A DNA stretch of 64,000 nucleotides. It comes from Bradysia coprophila (Eukaryota; Arthropoda; Insecta; Diptera; Sciaridae). Positions 11,969-21,460 of this stretch are shown here, piece by piece (within the stretch, counting starts at the first letter, position 1; the number at the start of each line of letters is the position of its first letter). Position numbers and translations under genes: made by a program. Below the pieces are notes generated by a model, which saw only the letters and a program-made list of their open reading frames with translations, was not told the DNA's origin and did no database searches. The stretch is taken from NCBI RefSeq assembly GCF_014529535.1, contig NW_023503572.1:1-64000 (forward strand), written 5' to 3'.

Positions 11969-13565
11969 ATGTCTACGTTAGAAATTGTGCGTAATCAAAA
12001 AGGTGGTGAGGTTGCTCTCCACGAAGGATATGAATACACTAAAAACGGGAAATCTACTGAGACCCAATACTGGAGATGTACACAGTAATTAAATTAGCAA
12101 TATTTTCACATCAAAAGCCATTTTTAACGATTTGAACTCTTTTGTTATTTTTATCAAAAGATATTCCATGACTCGCTGTCCTGGGCGCATGAATAGTGTC
12201 GGTATCAATGTGAAAAAGTTCTCGATCACTCGCACGCACCTGATGTTCGTAAAGGAAATGTTCGAAAAGTACTTGAAAATATTCGCAATCGAGCACTTTC
12301 CACAACTGAACCACCAAGAAAAATTCTACGCAACATCACATGTTCGATTGGCAGAGTGTCCTCGGTAGAGCTGCCCAGTAATATCAATATGACACGTGGT
12401 ATACGCAGGATTCGTAACAAAACGGGAGTTCATCCGAAAAATCCGAAAACATTGGCTGAATTAGTAATTGATGGAGACAATGCATTGACCTTGAAGGGCT
12501 ATCTTTTTGTTTTGTACGACAATCAATCGGATACGAAGCGAATAGTCATATTCTCAACAAATACCAATCTTTCGTTCTTATCATATTGCGATGAATGGTA
12601 CATGGATGGTACGTTCGATGTGGTTCCAACAATATTCAAACAATTGTATACGATTCATGGTAAGAACTAGAAACGTTAAAAAATTGAGGCCATTTTTCTG
12701 TATCTATCTGTGTGATTGATAATTAGGCAGACGAAATAAAACTTATGTTCCGTGCGTGTACGTCTTGGCTAGTGGTAAGGATTTCTTCACCTACGCTGAA
12801 ATCTTTCGCAAACTTAAGGAATTACAACCAAGACTGAAACCGAAAACCGTTATGGTAGACTTTGAACAGGCTGCCATGAAAGCCATTCAACAAACATTTC
12901 CTGGAGTGGAGGTCTACGGATGTTTTTTTCATATGTGCCAGTGCATATACCGCCATATACAAGCACAAGGTCTACAAAGTATTTACGGTGAAGATGAGAA
13001 TTTTGCCCAATACATGAGATGCTTAGCTGCATTAGCATTCGTTCCACCCGAAGAAGTGGTTAAACGATATGAAGAATTGAAAGGATTAGATTTTTTTAAA
13101 GCGAAGTTAAGCGGTAAATCAGCTGTTGATGTTGGAGTACAAAATTTGTTGTCATACTTTGAAAAAACTTGGATCGGCCACATCGCGCGTAATAGATTTG
13201 TTGAGCCCCTATTTTCAATTGATTTGTGGAATGTTTACCACCAAACTCTTGCTTTCTTCCCAAGAACCAATAACGCAGTTGAGGCTTGGCATAATGCCAT
13301 TACGATATTGTTCGGTGTGCATCATCCTTGTATTTATAATTTTATTGAAGGCATTAAAAAGGAGCAAGATGCCGCAGAGATTTTAATTGCTAAGATGATG
13401 TCTGGCATACCAACAGACAATAAACAAAGTAAGAAACAAATAGAACTCGGTGAGCGATTGGTCGCAGTGGTAAAAATGTATAAGATTGATGATGCTACTT
13501 TCGACATAAAAGATTATTTATTCGGAATTAGCAGCGCAATTTCGTATCCATCTACTAAGAAGTGA
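11969..13565 (+). CDS. MULE transposase with N-terminal FLYWCH zinc finger (one frameshift)
   Basis: Three exons fit: 11969-12084, 12161-12659 and 12727-13565, with introns of 76 and 67 bp (GTAATT...CAAAAG, GTAAGA...AATTAG). Exon 1 starts the FLYWCH finger (YEYTKNGK, YWRC). Exon 2 completes it (TRCPGR then DHSHAPD), but a one-base slip at the A-run near 12212 is needed to keep frame; the summed exon length is also one base short of a multiple of three. The DDE core is intact: WYMDGTFDVVP (first Asp), VMVDFEQAAMKAI with GCFFHMCQ (second Asp and CxxH-like block), and RTNNAVEAWHN (Glu). The protein is about 484 residues, a normal size for animal MULEs. It would cut and paste the surrounding TIR element. 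The copy may be recently dead, or the slip could be a consensus error. Confidence 0.88.
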
Positions 13566-13974
13566 TGCACATCTAGCAATATTGTAAGTGCTTTCAATTA
13601 ATTGGATGTAGAATTTTAAAATATTTAATTTTTTTTGTGATAATGAAGTAATTTATAGTTTGTAAGTCTTTTCATGAATTTTGTTGGTCGTTTAGAAGTG
13701 GAAATTGAAAATTGGATATTTTCTATTTGATAATGAAGTTAGTCATACTTTGCTTTTTTCGGGCGTTTCGATGTAAGGACTAAATTTAGTGCTTGTTTCA
13801 CACTTTAATAAATATTTGAAATGTATTGTTTTTGTTTCCATTGACTAGTTAACATAATTTGGTAAGAAGAGTGAAGTTTGCCGTAAGGCCGCCTGCTGTA
13901 AGGCAGTTTAAATTTAGGTTTTATAATTGTAATTTCGTAAGTACGTAAAACTAGAAGGTGCTAGATCTTGAAAG

Positions 13975-14335
13975 TTGAATAAATTAAAAAAAAAAGCGGG
14001 GTCAAGGGGCGGCAGCCCCTGCATAGGGGGGTCAAGGGGGGAGTATCCCCCCTTGCGAGGTTTAAGGGGTGGAACGGGGTTTGGGGCAGAGCCCCATGAA
14101 CGTCTGCAAGGCGGTAAACGAAAGCTCGCCGCAGGCGCGGGGGTTTGGGGGCGGAGCCCCCGTATTTTAAACTAATTCATCTCATAAAATAATTGTGCTA
14201 GTTAATTACGCTACATGAACGTCTGCAAGGCGGTAAACGAAAGCTCGCCGCAGGCGCGGGGGTTTGGGGGCGGAGCCCCCGTATTTCAAACTAATTAATC
14301 TCATAAAATAATTTTGCTAGTTAATTACGCTACTA
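13975..14335. repeat. GC-rich 119-bp tandem duplication inside the MULE
   Basis: The segment beginning CATGAACGTCTGCAAGG at 14095 is repeated at 14214. Both copies hold GGGGGTTTGGGGGCGGAGCC, which can form a strong hairpin or a G-quadruplex. Upstream (13996-14095) is a related G-rich run with GGGGCGGCAGCCCC. Base composition is sharply unlike the AT-rich surroundings. Confidence 0.85.
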
Positions 14336-14803
14336 ATTATTTTGGTCATTCGTTTTTTTAGTTTTAGTTATTTGCTTATTAGTTATTTAAGTATTAGTTA
14401 ATTTGGTAATTAGTTATTTAAAATTAGTTATTTCGACACCAAGCCCAGTCGACAAGAAAAACCTGATAAAGGATCAGTTGCTGGCTAGTCGAGACTGGCG
14501 TCAGAAAAGAGGAAATCATAAAAGTTTCAATTATTAAACTACATAAGGAAAAATATGTTTTGACAAAAAAACATAACTTTTTGTCAATTTTCTTAAACAT
14601 TTTTAGTATTTTACGAAGTGTATGAGAAATAGAGCAAAAATTCCTCCGGAAATTACTTATACAACCTTTCCCACATTTTAAAAAATTCCTCCTAAAATTC
14701 TCCCAAAATTACCTTCCAAATCTCCTAAAATACTCCTAAAATTGCCTTTAAAATTTCCTAAAATTCCTAATTTTAGGAGCCTTCATAAGCCGTGGGAACT
14801 CTG

Positions 14804-14850
14804 TGACGGGAAAAGACCGGATGTTATGACTCTAATTCCATGGAGTCATG
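14804..14850 (+). pseudogene. RT element, continuation piece 2
   Basis: Resumes the retroelement protein directly after the 5.8-kb insertion: the codons read DGKRPDVMTLIPWSH in frame with SRDDG at 9022. It is cut again at 14850 by a hairpin element. Confidence 0.85.
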
Positions 14851-15087
14851 ACCAGCGTTACAATAGTACCACTCTTTTAGTTCCACTTTTTTCGTAAAAG
14901 GAAAAAGTGGAACTATCTTCACGCCGCATATATGCAGCGTTACAATAGTTTCACTTTTTTAGTTCCACTTTCCTTATACAAGTGGAACTATTGTAACGTT
15001 GCATATATGCGGCGTGAAGATAGTTCCACTTTTTCCCTTTTACGGAAAAAAGTGGAACTAAAAGAGTGGTACTATTGTAACGCTGGT
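14851..15087. mobile_element. 237-bp hairpin element, 5-bp TSD TCATG
   Basis: A near-perfect inverted repeat with arms of about 115 bp, from ACCAGCGTTACAATAGTACC to the complementary end, flanked by TCATG at 14846-14850 and 15088-15092. Removing it joins PWSH to GRPILWD of the RT. Inside, the shorter motif GTTCCACTTTTT is repeated in both orientations. There is no coding capacity. A 5-bp TSD is compatible with several superfamilies. Confidence 0.85.
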
Positions 15088-15160
15088 TCATGGTAGACCT
15101 ATTTTGTGGGATGTAACCATTAGAGACACCCTAGCCCCTTCTTATGTTAATCAGTCATCC
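15088..15160 (+). pseudogene. RT element, continuation piece 3
   Basis: Reads HGRPILWDVTIRDTLAPSYV then NQSS, the conserved segment after the LIPW block of this RT family. Interrupted at 15160 by a complete family A repeat; the frame resumes at about 16297. Confidence 0.85.
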
Positions 15161-16296
15161 AAACAAGGCATCAGAACAGTCGGAGCGTTTGCTGCGACTT
15201 AGCCCCGTACAACCCGTAATCCTATTTCGTCCGCAACCATAATACGTCCGTAGCCCTAATAAGCCCGGAACCCTAATACGTCTACAACCCTCTAATGCGT
15301 CTGTTACCAAAATGCAAGTCAAGTTGGGCATTGTCAAATTTACTGAAACTGTTCATTTTTAAAATTGAGCATAGCGCAATTACGAAAGCCCGTACGAAGT
15401 ACCTTTCAAATAAAACCAACAATTTACGACATTATTTTAGAAACCCAAAATTTTTTGCCAACTTTCCATTGGGTATTCAATTACCTTACAAATGAAACAA
15501 AAACTAGCAAAATCGGTTGAGATTTACTCGATTTATGTGCAAAAAACACTTAGGGCCGAGTAGCGGCCTTAGTCCAAGGACCCAAATTTGAAACTTTTTT
15601 TGCCATCATTCTATTCGGCATTCAATTATCTCCCAAATGAAACAAAAACTAGCAAAATTGGATGAAATTTACTCGATTTATGTGCAAAAAACACTTAGGG
15701 CCGAGTAGCGGCCTTAGTCCAAGGACCCAAATTTGAAACTTTTTTTGCCATCATTCTATTCGGCATTCAATTATCTCTCAAATGAAACAAAAACTAGCAA
15801 AATTGGATGAAATTTACTCGATTTATGTGCAAAAAACACTTAGGGCCGAGTAACAACCTTTGAGCCCTCCCAACAAGCCCACGTTGCATCTTACCCAAAA
15901 ACAATGTTCAACAACTTTGTTCTACTCGTCAATACCTTTCATTTGATATATCACAAGCAGCTATTGCGTGCGTATTTCGGTAGATATCGTCCAAAGACTG
16001 AAAAACACCTATAGGGCCCTAGCTCTGGAGGGGCCGACCCTACCATGCCCATTTTCGAACTTGACCTTACTTTTGTCGATACCAATCGGGGAAAAAAAGA
16101 ATTTTCAAAAAAGGTTGGGATTTACTCAAGCTAGAGGGGTCACGGACGGACGGACGGACGGACATTTTTTTTATTGCTGATTCGTCATCTATGAACATAG
16201 CCAAATGCTTTGCCCTTACTGTCTGCTTCCAATTCGACGTGTTACAAACGGCATATTAATCTTATAAGCCCCCAGTACTTCGTACGGGGCTAAAAA
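15161..16296 (+). mobile_element. Family A repeat, complete copy inside the RT
   Basis: Begins AACAAGGCATCAGAACAGTC and ends CTTCGTACGGGGCTAAAAA. Content in order: GAGCCCCGTAC block, an ATTGAGCATAGCGCAAT hairpin, three modules with TTAGGGCCGAGTAGCGG, a CCTTTCATTTGAT block, GGGCCCTAGCTC, a (GGAC)n run at about 16143-16163, then the conserved 3' end with TTGCTGATTCGTCATCTATG. Flanks are A-runs, so a target duplication cannot be separated from the element ends. No ORF explains it. Confidence 0.85.
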
Positions 16297-16614
16297 GCTG
16301 GTTCGATTACTGATAATGCCGAAAGATTTAAGCACAATCATTACATTTGTTTAAAAGATAATTATTTGTCCACACCTATTGCTTTTGAATCACTAGGTAG
16401 CGTGGGTCCTGAGACAAAGACATTTATAAAGAAATTGGGATCATTAATGCAAAAGGCTTCTGGGGAACCGCGCTCTATGGACTACCTGCTACAGAAGGTT
16501 TTCATTGCGATTCAACGAAGAAATTCTAGTTGCAATTTAGGGACCTTGGGATCGTTTTTTTATTGGTTGCACTTTGCAGCCTTTTTTTTCGCTTTTAATA
16601 AAGAAAATTTACAC
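16297..16614 (+). pseudogene. RT element, C-terminal piece 4 and 3' UTR
   Basis: Reads AGSITDNAERF, then STPIAFESLG, SGEPRSMDYLLQK and AIQRRNSSCNLGTLG, the conserved C-terminal block of the same RT. After GTLG the frame is lost through a small deletion compared with the second copy at 42612-42753. A 3' tail with TTTTTTTTCGCTTTTAATAAAG ends where a family C repeat starts at about 16615. Confidence 0.82.
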
Positions 16615-18132
16615 GTACGAAGTACTGGGGTCTTATAGATTTACGCATACGTTTCTAACACGTCGAATTGGACTCCCTGAGTAAGGGGAAACCTATTGTG
16701 GTTGTCCATAGATGCCAAATCAGCGAAAAAAAAAGTCCGTCCGTCTGTCCTTCCGTCCGTCTGTGGGTTCTCTAACTTGAGTAAAACGCATCCGATTTTG
16801 AAATATTTTTTTCCTCGTTTGGTAATGTCAAAAAACAGGCTAAGTTCGAAGATGGGTGATTTCGGATCGACCTCTCCGGAGCTAGGGCCCAACTAGTGCC
16901 TAAGTGTTTTTCTCCAGACATATAAGCACTACACTTGTCAGTGATACGTCAAATAAAAGGTATTTGCTATACCGATCGACAAAAAAAAAAGTTTATAGAA
17001 ATTTACGACCACATCTGAACATATTTCGTCTGTTTTAGCTTTATTATATAGGTATTGACCGTACCAATCAGGGAAAAAAAAGTTTTTGAAATTATGTTCA
17101 CCGGAGCGTGAGCTAGGTCTCTTGGAGTGAGCTCTTATCTGGCTACTCGGCCGTACAGTGAACGTGGAGTATTTTGTCAATATCTCGAGTAAATTTTGAC
17201 CGAATTTCATGAATTTTTTTTTTGTTTGAAAGGTATTAACGAATGTAAAGCGTCGGTATTATTTCCGGTCTGCTAACAAAATGGCTGCCGGCAGCCATAT
17301 TGGATTTTAGTAAAAGTGAAATATCTTGGGGAAAATGGTACTTAGAGAGTTTCTGTTAAAGAGAAGTAACTGATTATCTGTTTTGGTCGTTTTCGGAATT
17401 CCATGTATGGACATCTATATATACCTATATACAGCTATATTGATCTATATTCACCTATATTGAGCTATATAATAGCATATTCATCTGTGAAATGTTTATT
17501 TACAGTGAAATATAGGTAAATATAGCGGTATATAGCTGTTTAAATAGGAATTTATGAAAGTTGACTTCGTACGAGGCTGTCTATATTGCCTCCGGCAATT
17601 TATTTGTATATGATAACAAGGCAAAGACAGATAATGTAAGTGATTTTAAAGGGCGAATAGCTTTTCAGTAGAGAATGAAGTAAAAGAAATGAAGAGTTTC
17701 ACAGTAAAGGCTTTTGATACGAATAGGTGTTTCGTACGGGTCGGCGTTGGCTATGTTTTTGGATTGGTATTGACAATACCTATCATTTGCCGTGTCATTT
17801 ACATATCCATCGTTTATTTTGCCATAAATATCACCAAAAGACCTTAAATCACTTAGGTGGCCCTAACTCACGAAGGGCCGACCCGAATATGCCCATTTTC
17901 GAACTTAGCCTCACTATTTCGACTATCTTTCAGGGAAAAAAATTTGAAATCGGATTTGATTTACTCAAGATATTGACGTGACGGACAGACGGACAGACAA
18001 AATTTTTATTGCGAATTCGTCATCTGTGAACATAGGCAAACACTTTGCCCTTACTGTCTGCTTCAAATTCCATCAATTACACACGGCATCGTCATCCTAC
18101 GAGCCCCTTTGTACTTCGTACGGGGCTAAAAA
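16615..18132. mobile_element. Family C/A composite repeat
   Basis: Left part is an inverted family C end (ACGAAGTACTGGGGTCTTAT, GTAAGGGGAAACCTATTGTG, (GTCC)n near 16737). The middle holds TATATTGAGCTATAT strings and a block shared with 62040-62220 (GCCTCCGGCAATTT, GATAACAAGGCAAAGA). The right part is a plus-oriented family B end finishing CTTCGTACGGGGCTAAAAA. The terminal ACGAAGTAC and GTACTTCGT strings are mutually inverted. Confidence 0.75.
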
Positions 18133-18612
18133 TCCATATTGGAGCTCGTATCTAACCGGCTTACACTACCATTTAGTGATTATAATAATTTTGATGAAAT
18201 TTAAACGAAAACTAAGTTCGTCTAAGGACACCACAAAACAAAATCGAAACCATCTTGAACGATCTACCACCATTTGTTAACAACGGCTCACATCACGATA
18301 TCCGGCGTGGCAAACTATCAATTTCATAAATTGACCTTACCATATCTTGGTGAAGACTAGAAAAGAACGTAGATTCATGCGAAACGTATGCGATTTGCTT
18401 TGGATATAACACATGACAGCTGATCCCGAAATTTCTGCACTATCGACGATAGTCTATCGTAATCCAATTTCTATTCGAATTCTTTTATAAAACTTATTGA
18501 CTTGAACGATAACAGCGTTGAAGTGGACTGTGAAATTAACCGAAATCAATGTGTGTGAAACGTGTACCATACTATCCCGGAATTTCCATGATGCGGTTGC
18601 GATTGGGATTTA

Positions 18613-18663
18613 TTATCTTAGCGATTGGGATATCTTATCATAGCGAATGGGCACAGAGATAAG
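18613..18663. promoter_or_regulatory. Cluster of GATA-type sites upstream of the phosphatase gene
   Basis: TTATCT at 18613-18618, CTTATC at 18634-18639 and AGATAAG at 18657-18663 lie 65-115 bp before the ATG at 18728, within a short imperfect repeat (GCGATTGGGAT...TTATC). TATAAAA at about 18486 is a possible TATA box. WGATAR clusters are typical of midgut genes in insects. The regulatory role is inferred only. Confidence 0.4.
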
Positions 18664-18727
18664 TTGGCCAGCATTTGCGAGAAAAATGCGAAATCTTACG
18701 AAAGATTTTAGTTGCAATTGATCCAAG

Positions 18728-20133
18728 ATGTTGAGAACTATAATCTCGCTTTCCGTGCTGGTTGTAATAACCAACGGCAGTGTATCAATGCACAATCCAT
18801 TTTATTGCTATTCGGAAGACACAATCCGACCACAAATAACGATGTTCGATGCGGAGACACCGTATGAGCTAGTCAGAGGACGAAATATTGACGGAAACGC
18901 ATCGAATTGTATTCCATCAAAGTTTTGGTTGATTGGCAGAACAGGTCAAGACCTTCCTCGGGATTATGAGATTTCATCAATTTTCCGGAACGGCGAAACG
19001 CTACAAAGGAATATTTTAAATAATTACGACGCTGGCAGAACCACTTTATGTGCAGCTGATATCGCTATGATTAGAGACTGGAAATTCGATCCGAATATCA
19101 CATACGAAAATGCGGAACTCCTAACCGAAAGCGGATGGAATGACATAAAAGCAATCGCTCAGCGTTATCAATCCGCTCTTCCAACCATACTGTCATCAAC
19201 TTACTTACCTACAGATTACTTATTCCGATCAATCAGTACACAAGCGGAAAAGGCATCGCTAGCTGCATTTGCTGACGGTTTATTCGGATTAGGTGGACAC
19301 AAGCAAGTTGAATTTGAGATTATTGATGATCCGGATCTGTTACTGTTGCCCCGTTCGCAGTGTCCACTTTTCAATGAACTCATCACCAATGAACTCGAAG
19401 TGAATGCGTTCGTTGAAGGTCCCGAATATGAGGAAATGATCACACAAGTCAGTAGCAAACTGGGCTTCCGTGCATCGAGTCCGCTGACACATGATGAGTT
19501 GAACACACTGCTACTACTTTGTCGATTCGAACAAGCATTGGCCATGAATTCGACGGCACCATTTTGCTCATCATTTTCAGTGGCAAATATTCAAGTTCAT
19601 GAATATCGCCGAGATATCTTTTTCATACACAGATACGGCTATGGCCAGTCCAATTATCGGCGCCTTTATGAGAATATGCCATGTCATATCATGCAAGACA
19701 TGATGAACTTTCTACGCTCAAACGATCCGAACGACCGTCGAGTGAGAATTTTTTATTCGGATTTGAATTTGATGCAACTCATATTCGTTGCGCTGAACGC
19801 TCATGAAGATCAAGTTCCATTGAATCGACACAACTTTGCCCAACAAGTATTCAGACAATGGAAAACGAGTTATATCAGCCCGAAAGGCGCAAACGTGGCA
19901 GTTATACGTTATGAGTGAGAGAGATTTTGGTTATTGGGTTCAATCATTTCGAAATTCTTATTTTTTATAGTTGTGCTAATGGTGATCATGACATCTTGTT
20001 TATGCAAAACGAAAAACCATTACAACTGCCCGGATGTCAATCGAATGGATTGTGCAAATTTTCGATGATTTTGAATCGGCTCAGTCACTACTTGGACATA
20101 AATTGCTCAGAGATCTTTTGTACAAATAATTGA
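18728..20133 (+). CDS. MINPP-like secreted histidine phosphatase, catalytic residues lost
   Basis: Two exons, 18728-19914 and 19971-20133, joined across a 56-bp GT-AG intron, give 449 residues with a signal peptide (MLRTIISLSVLVVI). Fold landmarks of multiple inositol polyphosphate phosphatases are kept: KFWLI before the active-site loop, GRTTLCAADI, LLTESGWNDIKAIAQRY, DYLFRSISTQAEKASLAAF, and the C-terminal LPGCQSNGLCKF block with paired cysteines. The catalytic RHGxRxP loop reads RTGQDLP, so the nucleophilic His is Thr and the second Arg is Asp. The distal HAE-type proton donor reads YSDLNLM, again without His. The whole frame is open, so this looks like a selected pseudoenzyme, not a decayed gene. 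Family members act on phytate and inositol phosphates in the gut lumen or secretory pathway. This one probably binds without hydrolysing. The start is chosen as the first Met giving a clean signal peptide. Confidence 0.85.
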
Positions 20134-20766
20134 CGTTACAAATTATCATGAACGGAGCGGAAGCGGAGTTCTTGACGCAGTTCCCACTCCCTAAAAAAAA
20201 GTGAGAAAGCACTAGGCGACTATACACAAGCGAACATTACAACTTTTGTTTAAATTAGTCGATATCCAAAAACATCTTTTTATGAATTAAAATAAGCTTC
20301 AGTACGAGTCCAACGAACAATAAATCATTAAAATCAGTGCACTGAAACCGGAGAAAACTCACTTTCAATTCTGGTCATTTACGTACATTTTAACCATTTT
20401 CGAGTTAATAGAAATTTCATGCGTGACTGCGTACAGGTATCAGATTATTGAATATAAGAGAACTAGTGGGGCACTTTTGCTAAATTATACAACAAATTAA
20501 AGCTTTCATCAATTCATTTTTATAAGTTTCATCGAGGTTCTTCCATAAAATATCGGTAACGAGCCAGACTTACCAGAACAGAAGAAGTTTTTCAAAAAAA
20601 CCTTGTATTTTCGGAGATATTCGACTTTGAAGGTTTTCATCTGAATGGCTTTTCCGGCCGGAAAAACGATTTTACATTTTCCGGTAACAAATTTTGTTCT
20701 ACAACTTTTTATGGCAAACAAGGTTATACAAAAAAATTTGTAATAACTTAAATCGCACGAAGCCAT
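20134..20766. other. 3' flank of the phosphatase gene; short repeat remnant
   Basis: No gene seen. At about 20148-20240 a segment (GGAGCGGAAGCGGAGTTCTT, GCAGTTCCCACTCCC, ACTATACACAAGCGAAC) is a diverged relative of the terminal part of family D repeats (34267, 36361). Confidence 0.5.
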
Positions 20767-20879
20767 TTTTAGACCCGTACGAAGTACTGGGGTCTTATAG
20801 GTTTACGCATACGTTTGTAACACGTCGAATTGGATTCCCTGAGTAAGGGGAAACCTATTGTGGTTGTCCATAGATGCCA
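20767..20879 (-). repeat. Family C repeat end, fragment
   Basis: TTTTAGACCCGTACGAAGTA to GTCCATAGATGCC, matching the terminal segments at 16615 and 57913. It stops abruptly against unrelated DNA that carries a short direct repeat (GAGCACACCCTGGA, twice near 20920-20952). Confidence 0.8.
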
Positions 20880-21460
20880 GAGCCGTAGCTACTAAGGAGC
20901 GAAGGTGTGCTGAGCACACCCTGGAAACTCTTGAGCACACCCTGGACCGACTTGAGTTAAAAAAAAAAAAAAATAATATTAATAGTAGATTACAGAAGAG
21001 CCTATGTAAATGAGTAATACATGTGTGCGATGTTTGCGGCGTGTGAGCCGTCCCTTTGCGTACCTCCGTTTTGTTCATTTACGAAAAAATGATCATACGT
21101 TTACTTGACAGATTGGTTTTAAACAATAGCACACATGATAGGCCTTTTATAACACGTGCTCTTTTGTCAAGTAAACGGATGAACCAAACGGACAAGTCTG
21201 AATTCAGCTTTAAAAGTAAAATAACGAAATAGAAAACTGCACATTCTAAGCAGCACATAAATTGCATCAATTTATATGGACGATGGACTTTTGCGCGGAG
21301 AAATGTAATATTGTGTGCAAGTAAAAATAATAATTTGAAAAAAGAAAGAAAATCAGTTTTATTTGCATACAATATTACATTCTCCGTGCAAAAGTCCATC
21401 CTTCATATATATTCACAAAATGTAACATTTCCCCGCGCAAAAGTCCATGCTTCATACGCA
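20880..21460. repeat. Repeat-derived spacer with inverted segments
   Basis: No gene seen. GTTTACTTGACA (about 21098) and GTCAAGTAAAC (about 21167) are inverted. GTAATATTGTGTGC (about 21306) faces GCATACAATATTACA (about 21364), and related AAAGTCCATSSTTCATA strings recur at about 21393 and 21440. These look like remnants of small foldback elements. Confidence 0.5.

Larger units (their letters stand above)
11614..14446 (+). mobile_element. Mutator-like (MULE) DNA transposon with TIRs
   Basis: Inverted ends of about 50 bp: left from GGGCACTCGGTCGAAATAAC (11614) and right ending TTATTTCGACACCAAGCCC (14446). Both continue as AT-rich repeats of TAACTAATTTTAAATAACTAA type. The interior holds a FLYWCH/MULE transposase gene (11969-13565) and a GC-rich 3' segment with a 119-bp tandem duplication. 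I could not find a target duplication, so the exact ends may be off by a few bases or one flank has been altered. Confidence 0.75.
9023..14803. mobile_element. 5.8-kb TIR element inserted in the RT, 6-bp TSD
   Basis: The RT reading frame is interrupted exactly here. The left flank ends TGACGG (9017-9022) and the right flank begins TGACGG (14804-14809), so a 6-bp target duplication is present. Removing one copy restores the codons for SRDDGKRPD. The ends are perfect 12-bp inverted repeats, CAGAGTTCCCAC and GTGGGAACTCTG. Behind each end lies a run of degenerate CCTAAAATT-type units (9035-9120 and 14640-14780). The interior is mostly later insertions: a foldback (9178-9660), a family A body (9661-11613) with two MITEs, and a MULE (about 11614-14446). 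The element's own remaining sequence shows no gene. A 6-bp TSD does not match the MULE inside (usually 8-10 bp), and that MULE has its own inverted repeats, so the outer element's superfamily is open. Confidence 0.85.

Noticed and set aside
19216..19545. 109-codon minus-strand ORF
   Set aside because: Antisense shadow of the MINPP-like gene; no family signature.
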